From Candidatus Curtissbacteria bacterium RIFCSPLOWO2_02_FULL_40_11 (lineage in GTDB: Bacteria > Patescibacteriota > Microgenomatia > Curtissbacterales > GWA2-41-24): 40,341 nt of DNA. The translations under genes and the position numbers were made by a program. Shown in pieces: positions 7,331-14,910 of the stretch. Positions within the stretch are counted from its first letter, which is position 1, and each line of letters starts with the position of its first letter. The DNA lies in contig MFBV01000014.1 in NCBI GenBank assembly GCA_001776505.1, forward strand, positions 33,774 to 74,114, in the 5' to 3' direction. Under the pieces are notes generated by a model. That model worked only from the letters and a program-made list of their open reading frames with translations, had not been told where the DNA came from and ran no database searches.

Positions 7331-7670
7331 TAACTAATTTTTAATTTTAAGTTTTCAATTTTAAATCAAATCTAAATGTTTTAATTAAAATAATGTAAAA
7401 TGCCCTTATGAAATATGACCTTGAGGAAAGAACGCTGAAATTTGCTGAAAGTATTATTGGACTTTGTAAAAAAGTACCCCAAAATCCTATTACACTACCC
7501 ATAATCAGCCAGTTAATCCGTGCAGCAACCAGTATTGGGGCAAACTATGCAGAAGCAAACGGAGCTTCAAGCAAAAAAGACTTTAAAAATTGCCCAGAAT
7601 ACTAAATAGGCCTTAGAATTTTAAAATTTAAAATTGAATTAAAATTAAGAATTAAAAATTTAAAATTAGC
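7331..7670. repeat. AT-rich inverted repeats bracketing the broken four-helix-bundle gene
   Basis: The left arm (7331-7367) and right arm (7616-7670) are imperfect reverse complements built of TAATTTTTAATTTTAA, CAATTTTAAA and similar words. They flank the truncated gene at 7408-7605 on both sides, so gene plus arms form a unit of about 340 bp. Similar AT-rich words occur at 9985-10083 and 29820-30080. Confidence 0.5.
7408..7605 (+). pseudogene. Truncated four-helix-bundle (23S rRNA-intervening-sequence) protein
   Basis: 65 codons starting MKYDLEERTLKFAESIIGLC, with QLIRAATSIGANYAEANGAS and SSKKDFKN, the first half of the four-helix-bundle family once named after 23S rRNA intervening sequences. 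Family members are usually 110-130 aa and continue with two more helices; here the frame ends soon after DFKN. It lies on the opposite strand inside the pilus cluster, between pilC and pilin, and is bracketed by AT-rich inverted repeats, so it looks like an insertion that has decayed. A -10-like TAAAAT at 7387-7392 precedes it. A functional short form cannot be excluded. Confidence 0.65.
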
Positions 7671-8887
7671 TAAAATTGCGAAGTCAAATTGTATATTGGC
7701 AATATAATCGAAAGCACTAGCGTTCCTACACCCAAGCCTAGAATAACTAAAATAATCGGCTCCAGAGCAGTCGTTAAATTTTGAATTTGGTGCTCACTTT
7801 CTCCCTCAAAAAAAAGCGCCAGCCTGCCCAAGACCTCATCCATTTTGCCGGTTTCTTCACCAACCCTCATCATCTGGCTCATCAACGGGGGGAATGCGGA
7901 GTTTGCAGCTATCGGCTGATAAAGCGGCGTACCCCTTTCAACATGCCTGATAGCTTCATCAACACCGTCCTTGTACGCTTTACTGGTTAATATGTCTCTC
8001 ACCACTTTTAAGGCAGTAATAATTGGAATACCTGTACCAATTAACAAACCCAAAGTTCGGGAAAATTCAGCCAGAACTAAAGTCTTTCTAATTTTGCCCC
8101 AAACTGGAAGCGACAATACCAACCTGGAAACTTGCTGGGACCCAATTGGTGTCTTTGAATATGTCTTAAAAGCATAAACAAAAACTACAGTACCAATAAT
8201 TAAAAGCCACCAAAAATTTCTTGTAAAATCAGACATTGCTATTAATATTTTGGTAGGAAGCGGCAGTTCTGTACCAATTTCTTCATATAGCGCTGTCAAC
8301 TTAGGAATAACAAATACCATCATCAGTCCAACTACTAATATCATCACCAGTACAACAATAAACGGATATATAAATGCGCCACGTGTCTTAGATTTAAATT
8401 CCCTGTCCTTTTCTAGGCTCTGAGCGAGCTTGAGAAGCACTTTATCCAGTACTCCACCTGTTTCTCCCGCTTCTATCAGTTTTATGTAAATAATATCGAA
8501 TGCTTTAGGGTGTTTTGCCATTGCCGCAGAAAGAGAACTTCCACCTTCGACGTCGGCTACAACTTCGGAAAGAATACGCCCAAAATTGGCATTTTTAGTT
8601 TGCTTCTGCAAAATTACCAGTGCGTCGGTGAGTGGTAACCCGGCAGAAAGCATTGTGGAAAGCTGTCGGGTAAAATTTACGACTTCGCCTATATTTACTC
8701 CGCCGCCCATTTTGGGCATCGCGGCAGAAGTGTTTAGAAATTTCTCTTCACCGCGCTTAGTTATACCAAGCGTTACAAAGTTTTCTCTCCTAAGAGTCTC
8801 TACTACAGATTTACTATCCACAGCTTCAACTTCTCCGGAAACTTTTTTCCCTGAAAAATCTTTCGCAACGTATTTAAAAATTGGCAT
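7670..8887 (-). CDS. pilC: Type IV pilus inner-membrane platform protein PilC (GspF family)
   Basis: A 405-aa protein, the usual PilC length. It begins MPIFKYVAKDFSGKKVSGEV, then has the first GspF domain (VVNFTRQLSTMLSAGLPLTDAL), a membrane helix pair around residues 170-240, a second GspF domain (EFSRTLGLLIGTGIPIITAL, MRVGEETGKMDEVL) and a C-terminal helix. PilC is the inner-membrane platform that couples the PilB and PilT motors to pilin polymerisation and removal. It follows pilT by 19 nt in the same direction. The Shine-Dalgarno is weak or absent. Confidence 0.9.
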   Translation of the reverse strand: MPIFKYVAKDFSGKKVSGEVEAVDSKSVVETLRRENFVTLGITKRGEEKFLNTSAAMPKMGGGVNIGEVVNFTRQLSTMLSAGLPLTDALVILQKQTKNANFGRILSEVVADVEGGSSLSAAMAKHPKAFDIIYIKLIEAGETGGVLDKVLLKLAQSLEKDREFKSKTRGAFIYPFIVVLVMILVVGLMMVFVIPKLTALYEEIGTELPLPTKILIAMSDFTRNFWWLLIIGTVVFVYAFKTYSKTPIGSQQVSRLVLSLPVWGKIRKTLVLAEFSRTLGLLIGTGIPIITALKVVRDILTSKAYKDGVDEAIRHVERGTPLYQPIAANSAFPPLMSQMMRVGEETGKMDEVLGRLALFFEGESEHQIQNLTTALEPIILVILGLGVGTLVLSIILPIYNLTSQF

Positions 8888-8906
8888 AACGACTTAATTT
8901 TAAGAA

Positions 8907-9977
8907 TTATTTATCAGATGTTGAATCTCTACCTACTAACCGCTCTAATTCCTTAGGCCTCAAACTGTACTGTTGTGCAGTATCTGCGCTGATTTTTCCG
9001 GAGTTAACATGCTCTGCCAACGAAACCTCAAGAAGCCTCATACCCGATGACCCTGATGTCTGAATAATGTTATCTATTTGATGGGTTTTCCCCTCACGTA
9101 TTGAAGTCTTCACGGCAGAAGATGCAAGTAAAATCTCTGAGACAGGTATTCGACCTCCTCCTATTGCCGGTATTAATCTTAGCGAAACAATGCCCGCGAT
9201 AGTCGCCGAAAGCTGTAATCTTACTTGAGCTTGTTGCCTGTCGGGGAAAACATCAATTATTCTGTCAATCGATTGCGCGGCATTATTTGTGTGCAGGGTC
9301 GCAAAAACCAAGTGTCCGGTTTCGGCAACGGTTATTGCCGAAGATATGGTCTCAAAGTCGCGCATCTCACCAACCAAGACCACATCCGGATCCTCACGAA
9401 GCGCACTTCGCAGTGAAACTTCCCAAGAATGAGTATCCAAGTGCATTTCCCGCTGAGAAACCAATGCCTTCCCCCGAGGATAAACATATTCAATTGGGTC
9501 TTCAATCGTAAGTATATGAACAGGCCTCGTTTGATTAATTTCATTAATAATTGAAGCAATCGTCGTAGATTTTCCGTGGCCTGTTGGCCCGGTAACCAAA
9601 ATAAATCCCTGCCGCATCTTGGCAAAATTGTGACAAATAGAAGGCAAATTAAGCTCTTCAAGCGTCTTTATGTAAGTAGGAATTAGACGAAGTGCTGCAG
9701 AAAGATAACCCTTCTGATAGTAAGCATTAACACGAAACCTGGCAACTTCACCCAGAGCAAAAGAGAAATCCAACTCCTTATTGACCGAAAGCATTTCTTT
9801 TTGCTCCGGCGATAAAAGTTCATGAACCAGAGTTTCTGTGTCCTCGGGTGTTAAGGGGGCGGAAGATAACGGAATCAGTTGCCCGTCAATCCTCATCATT
9901 GAAGGAGTACCAACAACCAAGTGCAAATCAGAGGCCTCTTTTTTGACTATAGTTTCCAGATAATCTTGTATAGACAT
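8907..9977 (-). CDS. pilT: Type IV pilus retraction ATPase PilT
   Basis: A 356-aa secretion ATPase. It shows the N-terminal PAS-like region (EASDLHLVVGTPSMMRIDG), Walker A VTGPTGHGKSTT (130-138, His where Ser is common), LTIEDPIEY with the Asp box, Walker B DPDVVLVGEMRD (196-207), the His box GHLVFATLHTN, and SSAVKTSIREGK corresponding to the PilT AIRNLIRE retraction motif. This identifies a PilT-type depolymerisation motor rather than a second PilB, so these pili should be able to retract. It lies between pilB and pilC on the same strand. An AT-rich repeat separates it from pilB. Confidence 0.92.
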   Translation of the reverse strand: MSIQDYLETIVKKEASDLHLVVGTPSMMRIDGQLIPLSSAPLTPEDTETLVHELLSPEQKEMLSVNKELDFSFALGEVARFRVNAYYQKGYLSAALRLIPTYIKTLEELNLPSICHNFAKMRQGFILVTGPTGHGKSTTIASIINEINQTRPVHILTIEDPIEYVYPRGKALVSQREMHLDTHSWEVSLRSALREDPDVVLVGEMRDFETISSAITVAETGHLVFATLHTNNAAQSIDRIIDVFPDRQQAQVRLQLSATIAGIVSLRLIPAIGGGRIPVSEILLASSAVKTSIREGKTHQIDNIIQTSGSSGMRLLEVSLAEHVNSGKISADTAQQYSLRPKELERLVGRDSTSDK

Positions 9978-9984
9978 GTTTAAA

Positions 9985-10083
9985 ATTTCTAATTTCTAAG
10001 TGCTCTAATTTCTAATCAAATCCCAATTTGCAATTCCCAAATTGATTAGATCAATTAGAAAAATTAGGTTAATTAGGTCAATT
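9985..10083. repeat. AT-rich palindromic repeat between pilB and pilT
   Basis: The gap is filled by AATTTCTAA/CTAATTT words and an inverted repeat CTAATCAA ... TTGATTAG enclosing CAATTTG ... CAAATTG (about 10013-10049). No gene is visible. The same style of element occurs near 29880 and 30050 and, in coding form, in carB. Confidence 0.6.
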
Positions 10084-10087
10084 GTCA

Positions 10088-11827
10088 TTATTCCTCGGCT
10101 ACTCTCAATACTTCTTCTACGGTTGAGATTCCTTCGATAACTTTCAAAAATCCGTCTTGCTTCATGGTTATCATCCCTTCTGCTATTGCTTCTCTTTGTA
10201 TAGCCTGCGACGTTTCGTGAGAAAATATCATCCTTGCGACCTTTTCACTAACTACCAAAACTTCAAAAATTCCTATCCTGCCTAAATAACCCGTGTTATT
10301 ACACTCGGAACAACCCTTACCAACATATACTTTAAATTTTTTAGTGTTAAAGTCGTATAGATTCCCCAATATCTTTTTCAATTCTTCAACAATCTCAACT
10401 TTCGGCTCTCGTGCTTCTTTGCATGTTGGGCAAATTTTTCTAATAACGCGCTGGCCTACAACGCAATTAACTGTAGAAGCAATTAAATACGGCTCCGCAT
10501 GCATATCCAGAAGCCTTGGCAAGGCTCCGGAAGCATCATTGGTGTGCAAAGTCGAAAACACTAAATGCCCGGTTAGAGAAGCTTGAACAGCAAGCTCCGT
10601 TGTCTCACTATCTCGAACCTCTCCCACCATAATGATATTCGGGTCTTGTCTCAGAAACGAGCGGAGCCCGGAAGCAAACGTTAATCCTGCTTGAGGGTTG
10701 ATCTGAACTTGATTGATTCCTGCCATCTGATACTCAATCGGGTCTTCTAGGGTAACAATGTTCACTTTTGTGGAGTTTAACTTCGAAAGAACCGAATAGA
10801 GTGTGGTAGTTTTTCCGCTTCCCGTCGGACCCGTTACTAAAATTATTCCGTGCGGTCTGGCAATATTTTCTTCTAGATTCTTCAGTGCCTTTGCGCGCAA
10901 ACCGAGTTCAGGCAGTGTTGGTACGGCTCCTGTTTTTTTAAGCAGTCGCATAACAAACTTTTCACCAAATGCAGTCGGCAAGGTAGAAAGTCTCAAATCA
11001 AGTTCTTCCTTGCCAAGCTTAAAGTTAAATCTCGCATCTTGAGGAACACGTTTTTCATCTATTTTCATATTCCCAAGAATTTTTATTCTCGAAATAATTG
11101 AATCGTGAATTTTCTTGGGCAAAATTAATTTCTCGTGCAAAATTCCATCAATTCTGTATCTCACTCGAGTTTCATTTTCTAATGGCTCAATGTGAATATC
11201 CGATGCTCTCACTCTAATTCCATATTCCAAGAGTGTTGACACAATCCTGGCAACAGGAGCTTCCCCTAGAACAGATCCGGTCATTGCGCTTTGGATATTC
11301 GTATTACCCATTCCGGGTGCAACTTCTTTCAACGCTTCAGTAACCTCGGAAGAAAGTCCTCTTGTATACTGTTCAGCTATTGCTTTACTAATCGAAGCAG
11401 CCGTCGCAAGATACGGCTTTACAGTAAGACCGGATTTCTTTTCAATAAACTCAAAAACCTGCAAGTCCAGTGGGTCGACCATCGCCACAGACAAAACCTC
11501 GTTATTCTTATTAATTGGAATAACCTGAAATCTCTTAGCTACTTCTTCTGGAATATAACCTAAAATTTCTGGAGAAATTGGCTGCTCGGCAGGATCGCTA
11601 TAAGGAACACCCATTACTTTAGATTTTGCTTGGCTCATCTGTTCATCAGTAACCCAGTTCATCGAAGCGATAATCTTTTCGCTATCTTCTTGCCTTCGTT
11701 TAACCTCGTCCTTTACGAATTGAAGCTGTTCTTGGGTAATTGCTCCAGATGACGCTAGGATATCTTCAAGTGAAGCTATTGTCTTTTTCTTTTCTTTAGG
11801 CGTTGCAAACGGGGCAGTGACTGCCAT
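10088..11827 (-). CDS. pilB: Type IV pilus extension ATPase PilB (GspE family)
   Basis: A 579-aa ATPase (589 aa from the upstream ATG at 11857). It has an N-terminal MshEN/GspE_N region, then RASDIHIEPLENETRVRYRID, Walker A VTGPTGSGKTTTLYS (residues 333-341), VTLEDPIEYQ, Walker B DPNIIMVGEVRD, GHLVFSTLHTNDA and the four-cysteine zinc site CPTCKE ... CSECNNTGYLGR, which marks PilB-type assembly motors. It powers pilus extension through PilC. ATG 11827 was preferred because ATG 11857 overlaps a possible -10 box (TATGAT, 11858-11853); neither has a well spaced Shine-Dalgarno, so the start is uncertain by 10 codons. It diverges from the holB-like gene. Confidence 0.9.
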   Translation of the reverse strand: MAVTAPFATPKEKKKTIASLEDILASSGAITQEQLQFVKDEVKRRQEDSEKIIASMNWVTDEQMSQAKSKVMGVPYSDPAEQPISPEILGYIPEEVAKRFQVIPINKNNEVLSVAMVDPLDLQVFEFIEKKSGLTVKPYLATAASISKAIAEQYTRGLSSEVTEALKEVAPGMGNTNIQSAMTGSVLGEAPVARIVSTLLEYGIRVRASDIHIEPLENETRVRYRIDGILHEKLILPKKIHDSIISRIKILGNMKIDEKRVPQDARFNFKLGKEELDLRLSTLPTAFGEKFVMRLLKKTGAVPTLPELGLRAKALKNLEENIARPHGIILVTGPTGSGKTTTLYSVLSKLNSTKVNIVTLEDPIEYQMAGINQVQINPQAGLTFASGLRSFLRQDPNIIMVGEVRDSETTELAVQASLTGHLVFSTLHTNDASGALPRLLDMHAEPYLIASTVNCVVGQRVIRKICPTCKEAREPKVEIVEELKKILGNLYDFNTKKFKVYVGKGCSECNNTGYLGRIGIFEVLVVSEKVARMIFSHETSQAIQREAIAEGMITMKQDGFLKVIEGISTVEEVLRVAEE

Positions 11828-11876
11828 GATTTTATAATTTCTACCTAATTTGATCATAGCAGAAAGGGGTTAAAAA

Positions 11877-11905
11877 TTGAAAATTCTTATACATACGTTT
11901 AAAAT
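11877..11905 (+). promoter_or_regulatory. Promoter of the delta'-like gene
   Basis: TTGAAA (11877-11882), 17-nt spacer, TAAAAT (11900-11905); the ATG is 11 nt further at 11917. The reverse complement TTTCAA lies at a possible -35 position for pilB, so the two divergent promoters may share DNA. Confidence 0.65.
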
Positions 11906-11916
11906 CACCATGTCAA

Positions 11917-12594
11917 ATGGTCAAAACAACACAATCCAAATTTCAATCATTCTTAATAATAGGGAAGGGTGCAAAGACAGAAAGTAACAAGATTGCAGAT
12001 TCATTCAACATAAATTTACAAAAACAATCTCCAGACATTTCAATCATCTCTCCTCAAAAAAAATCCATTTCGATAGATCAAATACGCCAGTTAAAAAAAC
12101 AGATTGACCAAAAACCGGTTTCAGATTCTCATAAACTAATCGTAATCAAAGATGCCCAAAACCTAACCAAGCAAGCCCAAAACTCACTTCTAAAAATATT
12201 CGAAGAGCCGCCGCCACACGCGATAATTATTCTTGAAGCCAAGGATAAATCGGACTTGCTTCCAACGATTGTCTCGCGGGCAGTAATGATTAAAACTTCC
12301 GCAAAACATGGAATAGAGCCCAAGTCGTCAATTCTGCTATCGGACAAAAAAACACAAGAATTGCTCGAAGAAATCTCACAAATCGAAGACCCTATCGTTT
12401 GGATTGACGATCAAATGAACTCGCTCCATGAGTCTCTACTTACAAATATAAGAAGCAATAAAAATAATTATTCACTCGCCGAAATCCGGACAGCACAAGA
12501 AAAATGTGCCGAGGCAAAAAAAATGATCGAGGCAAATGTTGACGCCAAATTCGTCCTGGCAAACTTAATTTTCAGCTTAAAATTAGACGCTTAA
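11917..12594 (+). CDS. holB: DNA polymerase III delta'-like clamp-loader subunit
   Basis: A 225-aa AAA+ type protein. It has a degenerate P-loop position (LIIGKGAKTESNKI), SIDQIRQLKKQI, KLIVIKDAQNLTKQAQNSLLKIFEEPP and ILEAKDKSDLLPTIVSRA, the Walker B-like, box VII and sensor/SRC-like segments of delta'/DnaX-family clamp loaders. It lacks the zinc cysteines of DnaX and is shorter than E. coli HolB (334 aa), with little beyond the ATPase core. It probably opens the sliding clamp with DnaX. It is monocistronic, divergent from pilB, and is the last conserved gene before the accessory block. Confidence 0.75.
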   Translation: MVKTTQSKFQSFLIIGKGAKTESNKIADSFNINLQKQSPDISIISPQKKSISIDQIRQLKKQIDQKPVSDSHKLIVIKDAQNLTKQAQNSLLKIFEEPPPHAIIILEAKDKSDLLPTIVSRAVMIKTSAKHGIEPKSSILLSDKKTQELLEEISQIEDPIVWIDDQMNSLHESLLTNIRSNKNNYSLAEIRTAQEKCAEAKKMIEANVDAKFVLANLIFSLKLDA

Positions 12595-12637
12595 TATCTG
12601 ATAACTAGCCTCACGGTTCGACTCCTAACTTCCGGCA

Positions 12638-12672
12638 CCGCGTCAAACGCGGTTAGTCGAGTTTGACTCGAC
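12638..12672. repeat. Two adjacent hairpins at the left edge of the accessory block
   Basis: CCGCGT-CAA-ACGCGG (12638-12652) is followed at once by GTCGAG-TTTGA-CTCGAC (12656-12672). The loops can also cross-pair (GTCAAAC with GTTTGAC). No T tract follows, so a terminator is not clear. This gap lacks the GAACCCAAAAAGTTC word found in the next six gaps but has the CCGATAG box. Confidence 0.55.
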
Positions 12673-12713
12673 ACTGTCCTTCACTAAAGTTTCGAACAGC
12701 AAGCAAAATTAGA

Positions 12714-12750
12714 CCGATAGTTTTGACTATGGCAGTAAAAGTGATATAAT
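12714..12750 (+). promoter_or_regulatory. CCGATAG box and promoter of the first accessory gene
   Basis: CCGATAG (12714-12720), then TTGACT (12723-12728), a 16-nt spacer and TGA-TATAAT (12745-12750, extended -10). The ATG follows 10 nt later at 12761, giving a leader of about 3-4 nt. Confidence 0.7.
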
Positions 12751-12760
12751 TCTCATCAGT

Positions 12761-13468
12761 ATGGTATCTAAAGAAGCGTTAGTTTTACCAGGGCAGGAAA
12801 ACTTTAAAGTCCATGAGGATTCTAATTTGGCGCGAGTCTTAGAAACCCTTGAGGATCTTCAGAGGGCAGAAAAAATTCTAATTGCGAATAACAAACCACT
12901 TGTTAAAATTAATCCTGAAAGTAATTGGGCAGAGTGGATAGAATATTTTGTAGCTCCTCCTGAAGGAATTTTCAACGCCGACAGATTAAATAGTTTCAGG
13001 CAAAATCTTTTTCCCCACATGAAACCTGGATTGAATAGCCCTGTGTACCAAACTGCTGATGGCTTACATTTGGGTTATGTTGCATTTGACGACAAGTTAG
13101 TTCGTAGAAATCGAGAAATAACAGATGCAGTACAGGAGGAATTCGAGCCAGGGGCAGCTGAAAGGCTAGGTCTGAAATTGGAAGAACCTATTGCTAGAAG
13201 AAGCGATGATACTCTAAGTAGAAGGACATTTGTTAAAGTTTATCCACATATATTACTTGCAGAGGTTGTTGCTAGAATGAAAAGAGAAGGAACCCATTAT
13301 TCTTCGCTCTACTTTACCCGACTAGAGGACGAATTAAGTAAACCTCAACAAGAAGTATTAAAAGTCGCTGCTCAAGATAGATATGGGCATAGCGGTAGGT
13401 TGTTTCGGATAATGCAGAGCGTAGCAAGACGAGAAGAAGCAGAAGCTCACAGTCAGTATCTTCGTTAA
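12761..13468 (+). CDS. Hypothetical protein, first gene of accessory block
   Basis: A 235-aa soluble protein that I do not recognise. It is rich in charged residues with predicted helices (NLARVLETLEDLQRAEKIL; RLEDELSKPQQEVLKVAAQ; RLFRIMQSVARREEAEAH at the C-terminus) and a middle part with DGLHLGYVAFDDKLVRRNRE. There is no signal peptide or membrane helix. No catalytic motif stands out. A good promoter lies immediately upstream and no Shine-Dalgarno is present. It stands alone between two repeat-bearing gaps, like the five genes after it. Confidence 0.7.
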   Translation: MVSKEALVLPGQENFKVHEDSNLARVLETLEDLQRAEKILIANNKPLVKINPESNWAEWIEYFVAPPEGIFNADRLNSFRQNLFPHMKPGLNSPVYQTADGLHLGYVAFDDKLVRRNREITDAVQEEFEPGAAERLGLKLEEPIARRSDDTLSRRTFVKVYPHILLAEVVARMKREGTHYSSLYFTRLEDELSKPQQEVLKVAAQDRYGHSGRLFRIMQSVARREEAEAHSQYLR

Positions 13469-13499
13469 ACCCCAATCTCAAGAAAGTTATTCTGATTCT

Positions 13500-13538
13500 G
13501 AACCCAAAAAGTTCATCTCGCTACGCTCGATGTAAACT
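13500..13538 (+). repeat. Intergenic module copy B
   Basis: GAACCCAAAAAGTTC (13500-13514) is followed by a 23-nt segment beginning TCTCGCTACGCTCGATG (13516-13538) that recurs at 16376-16398. Upstream AAGAAAGTTATTCTG resembles the sequence before copy C at 14254-14265. The rest of this gap holds a TTGACA/TAATAT pair and an inverted repeat, described separately. Confidence 0.7.
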
Positions 13539-13576
13539 CCTTCGAAAACTCAGGATAAATAACAGCGTCGATTTTT

Positions 13577-13664
13577 TGACATGACTATATTGCTTTTGGT
13601 AATATAACTTTAATCACTAGGGAGAATACGACCATATGACTGCGTGTCATATTGCGACGCCTCC
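13577..13664 (+). promoter_or_regulatory. Possible plus-strand promoter and inverted repeat antisense to the NYN gene end
   Basis: TTGACA and TAATAT near 13578-13607 with an 18-nt spacer, then AGGGAG and an ATG at 13636. A perfect inverted repeat ATATGAC-TGCGT-GTCATAT covers 13634-13652. The 61-codon plus ORF from 13636 runs antisense to the NYN gene and is not protein-like, so a short antisense RNA is more plausible than a gene. Confidence 0.3.
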
Positions 13665-14219
13665 CGTTTTTATTGGTCTAAATTCAAGAGTCTCTTTCTC
13701 TCTATATAGAAATATTTTGTGCTTTTGGTACCCCTTTAGTAAACTTGACTCAGAATGGCGATTGGGAATGATAATTTTGAACAACTTGTCCTTTTTTTCA
13801 AGAAATTCGTACAGGCAATAGAAATCCCCGTCACCTGAAACAATTACCGCTTTGTCATAATTATTATATTCTATTGCAGCCGCATAAAGCACCAATTCGG
13901 CATCTACATTACCTTTTGGCTTACCCTCCCTATTTTTAGTAGTTGGTTTATAAACTAGATTGTAACCACATGATTTTAGATATTTGTACAGTTTTTCATT
14001 TTGCTTCATGTAGCCAATAAACAAAAGTGCTTTAGACACACGGTATTTGTCCGATAAATACTTTCTGAATTTTTTATAGTCCAGTTTCCAACCTCTGTAG
14101 ACTCGTTTCCTGCCCTTATAAATATCTTTGCTGGTACCAAGATTGAGATTTTGGCTGTCGATAAAAGCATAAACCAGCGGATATTTACTTCTTGATGTTT
14201 TTCTCGTTTTCATATTCAT
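13647..14219 (-). CDS. NYN-domain (LabA-like, PIN-related) nuclease
   Basis: A 190-aa NYN protein. Three acidic motifs of the family are visible: YAFIDSQNLNLG (D21), GNVDAELVLYA (D106) and AVIVSGDGDFYCL (D130/D132), which form a PIN-like metal site; members cleave RNA. The KGRKRVYRGWKLDYKKF stretch is strongly basic, fitting nucleic-acid binding. Longer in-frame ATG 14231 was rejected because a -10-like TAAAAT (14227-14222) lies at its codons 2-4; ATG 14219 or 14213 would be leaderless. It is read against its block neighbours, yet the flanking modules keep their orientation. Role in RNA turnover or defence is inferred only. Confidence 0.8.
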   Translation of the reverse strand: MNMKTRKTSRSKYPLVYAFIDSQNLNLGTSKDIYKGRKRVYRGWKLDYKKFRKYLSDKYRVSKALLFIGYMKQNEKLYKYLKSCGYNLVYKPTTKNREGKPKGNVDAELVLYAAAIEYNNYDKAVIVSGDGDFYCLYEFLEKKDKLFKIIIPNRHSESSLLKGYQKHKIFLYREKETLEFRPIKTGGVAI

Positions 14220-14271
14220 AAATTTTATCATAGAAGAAATATGCAGAATTACAGAAAGTTATTTTGTTTTT

Positions 14272-14347
14272 GAACCCAAAAGGTTCTAACATCGCCTACA
14301 CTTCAACCTTGTTCAGTGCTATAGCGTGTCGGCACTCTAGCCTATAG
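14272..14347 (+). repeat. Intergenic module copy C
   Basis: GAACCCAAAAGGTTC (14272-14286), then CATCGCCTAC, GTGTCGGCAC (14326-14335) and CCTATAG (14341-14347) joined directly to the -35 of the next gene. All three words recur in order in copies D and F. Confidence 0.75.
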
Positions 14348-14376
14348 TTGATAAATTCTTCATCTCGTGCTAAAAT
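14348..14376 (+). promoter_or_regulatory. Promoter of the 142-aa accessory gene
   Basis: TTGATA (14348-14353), 17-nt spacer, TAAAAT (14371-14376), then 8 nt to ATG 14385. The longer ORF start (GTG 14367) precedes the -10 box and is therefore unlikely. Confidence 0.75.
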
Positions 14377-14384
14377 CATTCGAA

Positions 14385-14813
14385 ATGAGTACAGAAGCAC
14401 CAGCTACGCAAGAAAGAACTATCATAGAAGTGGAATACGGTAAAAGGACGTGGGGGTTCCACAGAGAGCCGGAGATGTCTATGCACGAATGGGGATATGT
14501 AACGGTAGACTGGCCTTTGACCGTCGAGCATCCTGTCGTTGTCTATTACAAGCAAGGAGAAACCTCCAAAACTCCTCACACATTGGAAATCCAAAACGCT
14601 TTCAGCGAATGGGAAGTAGGTAATACAAACACTCCACAGATAAAAGGTAACAAGAACGCAATTATTCCCGTATGGTCGGAAGAGTTGAACCCTGAAACGG
14701 GAGAGCTGACGATAAGCAGCAAGAGCGTTAACCAAGCTATAATTGATTTAGTTGTAAAAGCTAAACCTGTACTTATTGAAAACCCTTCAATGGAAGAACT
14801 AGGCCTTAAATAA
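14385..14813 (+). CDS. Hypothetical protein, 142 aa
   Basis: I do not recognise this protein. It starts MSTEAPATQERTIIEVEYGK and is rich in beta-strand-like and aromatic segments (RTWGFHREPEMSMHEWGYVT, HPVVVYYKQGE), with a helical C-terminus (SVNQAIIDLVVKAKPVLIEN). It has no cysteine, signal peptide or membrane segment, so a small cytoplasmic beta-rich protein is likely. Its promoter is one of the clearest in the window, with an essentially leaderless start. The gaps on both sides hold the repeated module. Confidence 0.7.
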   Translation: MSTEAPATQERTIIEVEYGKRTWGFHREPEMSMHEWGYVTVDWPLTVEHPVVVYYKQGETSKTPHTLEIQNAFSEWEVGNTNTPQIKGNKNAIIPVWSEELNPETGELTISSKSVNQAIIDLVVKAKPVLIENPSMEELGLK

Positions 14814-14818
14814 TTTTT

Positions 14819-14868
14819 GAACCCAAAAAGTTCTAACTTCATCTACGTGTCGGCACACAGACCTATAG
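14819..14868 (+). repeat. Intergenic module copy D (shortest, probably core form)
   Basis: GAACCCAAAAAGTTC (14819-14833), TCATCTAC, GTGTCGGCAC (14847-14856), CCTATAG (14862-14868) within 50 bp, directly followed by the promoter. Other copies are this core with extra repeat DNA inserted between the first and second words. The first word starts only 6 nt after the preceding stop codon. Confidence 0.8.
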
Positions 14869-14897
14869 TTGAGAAAGTCTCCTTTTTCTGATATAAT
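14869..14897 (+). promoter_or_regulatory. Promoter of the methyltransferase gene
   Basis: TTGAGA (14869-14874), 17-nt spacer, TATAAT (14892-14897), 13 nt to ATG 14911. The longest ORF starts at the TTG of this -35 box and is rejected for that reason. Confidence 0.8.
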
Positions 14898-14910
14898 TTC
14901 GTCCCTAATC

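Noticed and set aside
7408-7605. Avd-type accessory protein of a diversity-generating retroelement
   Set aside because: The four-helix-bundle fold fits distantly, but there is no reverse transcriptase, template repeat or variable repeat in the window and the gene is truncated.
9332-9661. 109-codon minus ORF within pilT
   Set aside because: It overlaps pilT motifs in another frame and is rich in Cys/Trp/Arg as expected of a shadow frame.
12612-12640. Possible tRNA 3' end (GGTTCGACTCC and TTCCGGCACC)
   Set aside because: The words look like a T loop and acceptor end, but the T stem does not pair and no 5' half with an anticodon arm is present upstream.
13636-13821. 61-codon plus-strand ORF opposite the NYN gene
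   Set aside because: It is the shadow of a clear NYN coding frame and its residue composition is not protein-like.
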